NCBI GenBank assembly: GCA_024103275.1
Contig: JAGFIV010000042.1
Coordinates: 1 to 54,308 of the forward strand
Source of the DNA: Flavobacteriales bacterium
GTDB lineage: Bacteria; Bacteroidota; Bacteroidia; Flavobacteriales_F; PHOS-HE28
Reading direction: 5' to 3'
Length of the DNA: 54,308 bases
Shown here: piece after piece, positions 52,733-54,308 of the stretch
Layout of the letters: every line of letters begins with the position of its first letter
Numbering within the stretch: the first letter of the stretch is position 1
Made by a program: the position numbers and the translations under genes
Notes under the pieces: generated by a model
Databases searched by the model: none
What the model saw: the letters and a program-made list of their open reading frames with translations, nothing else
Told to the model about the DNA's origin: nothing

Positions 52733-53963
52733 GCGGGTGGTGGCGAAGATAGCCGCGCTGCTGCTGGTGGCCGGTTGCCACGGGCCGGTGCCGGCGCAGG
52801 AGCCCACGGCCGGGGCCCAGGTGCCCAAGGCACCGGTGGAAGTGCCGGATTATGCCAACGGCGCGATCAGGACCGGCGCCGAACGGACCGAGGCTTACCT
52901 GCCGCTGTTGCGCGGCAAGCGCGTGGCCGTGGTCACCAACCAGACCGGCATGATCGGCCGCACCCACCTGGTGGATTCCTTGCTGGCCCTGCAGGTGGAT
53001 GTGGCCAAGGTATTCGCGCCGGAGCATGGCTTCCGTGGCACCGCCGATGCCGGCGAAATGGTGGCCGACCAGCGCGACCGGCAGACCGGCCTGCCCCTGG
53101 TCTCCCTCTACGGCAAGAACAAGAAACCAAGCCCCGCCCAACTGGCGGACGTGGACCTGCTGCTCTTCGACATCCAGGACGTGGGCGTGCGCTTCTACAC
53201 CTACACCAGCACCTTGCACTACGTGATGGAGGCCGCCGCCGAGCTGGGTAAACCCGTGGTCGTGCTGGACCGCCCCGACCCCAACGGCTTCTATGTGGAC
53301 GGCCCCGTGCTCGATACCGCCTATAGGTCCTTCGTGGGCATGCACCCAGTGCCGCTGGTACACGGCATGACCATCGGCGAGTATGCCCGCATGATCAATG
53401 GCGAACGCTGGCTGAAGGACGGCGTGCAATGCGAACTCACCGTGATCCCTTGCGAGGGTTACGGCCACGGGCTTTTCTACGAGCTGCCGGTCCGGCCCTC
53501 GCCCAACCTGCCCACCATGGCCGCCATCTACCTCTACCCCGCGCTGGGCCTCTTCGAGGGCACCATCGTCAGCGTGGGGCGCGGCACGGACAGGCCCTTC
53601 CAGTGCATCGGCTTCCCCGGTTGCACGCTGGGCGACTATCACTTCACCCCGCGATCCATGCCCGGGGCCAAGGACCCGCCGTACCGCGACCAGGCATGCA
53701 CCGGGCTGGACCTGCACGTCTTCGGTGAGATCTACAGCCGGGCCGATCCCCGCTTGGACCTGCAATGGCTTATCGGCATGTACCAGGCTGCGCCGGACAA
53801 AGCAAGATTCTTCCACGCCACCTTTTTCGACAAGCTCGCCGGTGGCCGCGCCCTGCGCGAGGCCATCATCGCCGGCAAGACCGAAACGGAGATCAAACGC
53901 TCCTGGCAGCCCGCCCTGGAGGCCTTTGGGCAGAAACGCAAGGCCTACTTGCTCTATCCGTAG
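52731..53963 (+). CDS. DUF1343 (NamZ-like exo-beta-N-acetylmuramidase) lipoprotein
   Basis: A 410-residue protein of the DUF1343/GH171 family, of which NamZ removes terminal N-acetylmuramic acid from peptidoglycan fragments. A lipobox 'LLVAGC' (Cys16) indicates an envelope lipoprotein. Seen: 'VAVVTNQTG', 'VFAPEHGFRG' (probable catalytic Glu), 'LLLFDIQDVGVRFYTYTSTL', 'LDRPDPNG', 'GRGTDRPFQCIGFP'. The ATG at 52731 is the only start that gives a proper signal; it shares two bases with the permease start on the other strand. The likely role is muropeptide recycling. No other recycling genes are in view. Confidence 0.9.
   Translation: MRVVAKIAALLLVAGCHGPVPAQEPTAGAQVPKAPVEVPDYANGAIRTGAERTEAYLPLLRGKRVAVVTNQTGMIGRTHLVDSLLALQVDVAKVFAPEHGFRGTADAGEMVADQRDRQTGLPLVSLYGKNKKPSPAQLADVDLLLFDIQDVGVRFYTYTSTLHYVMEAAAELGKPVVVLDRPDPNGFYVDGPVLDTAYRSFVGMHPVPLVHGMTIGEYARMINGERWLKDGVQCELTVIPCEGYGHGLFYELPVRPSPNLPTMAAIYLYPALGLFEGTIVSVGRGTDRPFQCIGFPGCTLGDYHFTPRSMPGAKDPPYRDQACTGLDLHVFGEIYSRADPRLDLQWLIGMYQAAPDKARFFHATFFDKLAGGRALREAIIAGKTETEIKRSWQPALEAFGQKRKAYLLYP
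52744..52751 (-). promoter_or_regulatory. -7 promoter box TATCTTCG for the permease
   Basis: Minus-strand TATCTTCG lies 11 bp before the permease ATG and inside the signal-peptide codons of the divergent DUF1343 gene. Confidence 0.45.
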
Positions 53964-54308
53964 GTGGGAAGGAAATACCGGTGCCCAGTCCTGTGCAAGG
54001 CCGGGGCAGATCCCATGCGTTTTCTCCGGGAAAAGCGGCTGCATCCATTTCGGGCAGCGCTGAAAACAATCTGAAGCAACCGCCCAATCAACGTCCATTA
54101 CCGTCCATTGAACCCCCAAACCACCCACCCAAAATGCTGACACACGTACGGTTCATTAGGCCCGGTGGGTTCCAAAGACTTCACCCTATCGCCAGCACGG
54201 AATGGTGATCACCCGGCCGCAAGTGCCCCGGCCGACGGGTCAGGTAGGCGTGTTGAGGGCCGGGACGCTTCCGGAAGTGGGGAGGGGTATCGTTGCAATC
54301 CCTTGGTT
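53964..54308. other. non-coding right edge
   Basis: No gene is recognised in these 345 bases. A C-rich, low-complexity part (about 54075-54135, repeating CCATT, CCCAAACC and CACCCA words) is followed by GC-rich sequence with a TAGG-rich stretch and no start of a known gene. It may be the upstream region of a gene beyond the window. Confidence 0.4.

Overview
The window is about 54 kb of GC-rich DNA from a bacterium of the phylum Bacteroidota, most likely a high-GC, Flavobacteriales-like lineage (inference). The evidence is: three secreted proteins ending in type IX secretion (T9SS) sorting domains; a repeated TAnnTTTG / TAnnTTCG promoter element of the Bacteroidota -7 type with little sign of Shine-Dalgarno sequences; the YtxJ, DUF2851, DUF3467 and short Ppx/GppA families; and the linkage rpsU - xerC-like - hpf - tRNAs - tuf - tRNA-Trp - secE - nusG - rplKAJL - rpoBC.

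Layout. 0-5 kb: a YtxJ redox protein and a triple DUF2249 protein (minus strand), a PIF1/RecD-like helicase (plus) and a Ppx/GppA phosphatase (minus). 5-11 kb: valS (minus), followed downstream by two plus-strand inserts, a T9SS surface protein and a toxin-antitoxin pair. Each insert is bordered by a partial copy of the valS 3' end. 11-27 kb: amn-holA operon, a lone HsdR-N nuclease domain, an S8 protease with T9SS tail, a soluble patatin, an amidohydrolase lipoprotein paired with a membrane protein, pyrF, DUF2851, a VWA/T9SS protein, PspC and DUF1456 proteins, an RmlD-like reductase and a ComEA-like helix-hairpin-helix protein. 27-31 kb: acyl-CoA dehydrogenase, a membrane protein with a Cys/His tail, bS21, the tyrosine recombinase and hibernation factor. 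31-45 kb: the translation/transcription superoperon with five tRNAs, ending with DUF3467. 45-54 kb: an outer-membrane patatin-barrel protein, a BtuF-like metal-receptor protein overlapping a REP-associated transposase (RAYT), a cystathionine beta-synthase-like enzyme, a methyltransferase, a LolC/E-type permease and a DUF1343 (NamZ-like) lipoprotein.

Most genes are housekeeping. The unusual material is mainly in and between genes: the valS-tail repeats around 5.0-8.4 kb with a 170-bp inverted repeat and a toxin that has no start codon of its own but follows a CTT-TGA (prfB-like) stop; a 226-bp nested inverted repeat at 25.1-25.3 kb; in-frame palindromic insertions in valS and in the RAYT gene; heptamer-repeat blocks in several intergenic gaps; and promoter boxes placed 4-6 bp from the ATG, which predicts leaderless mRNAs. 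I saw no CRISPR array, rRNA, prophage or complete restriction system. Starts, coordinates and repeat comparisons were read by eye; family names rest on recognised motifs, not on database searches.
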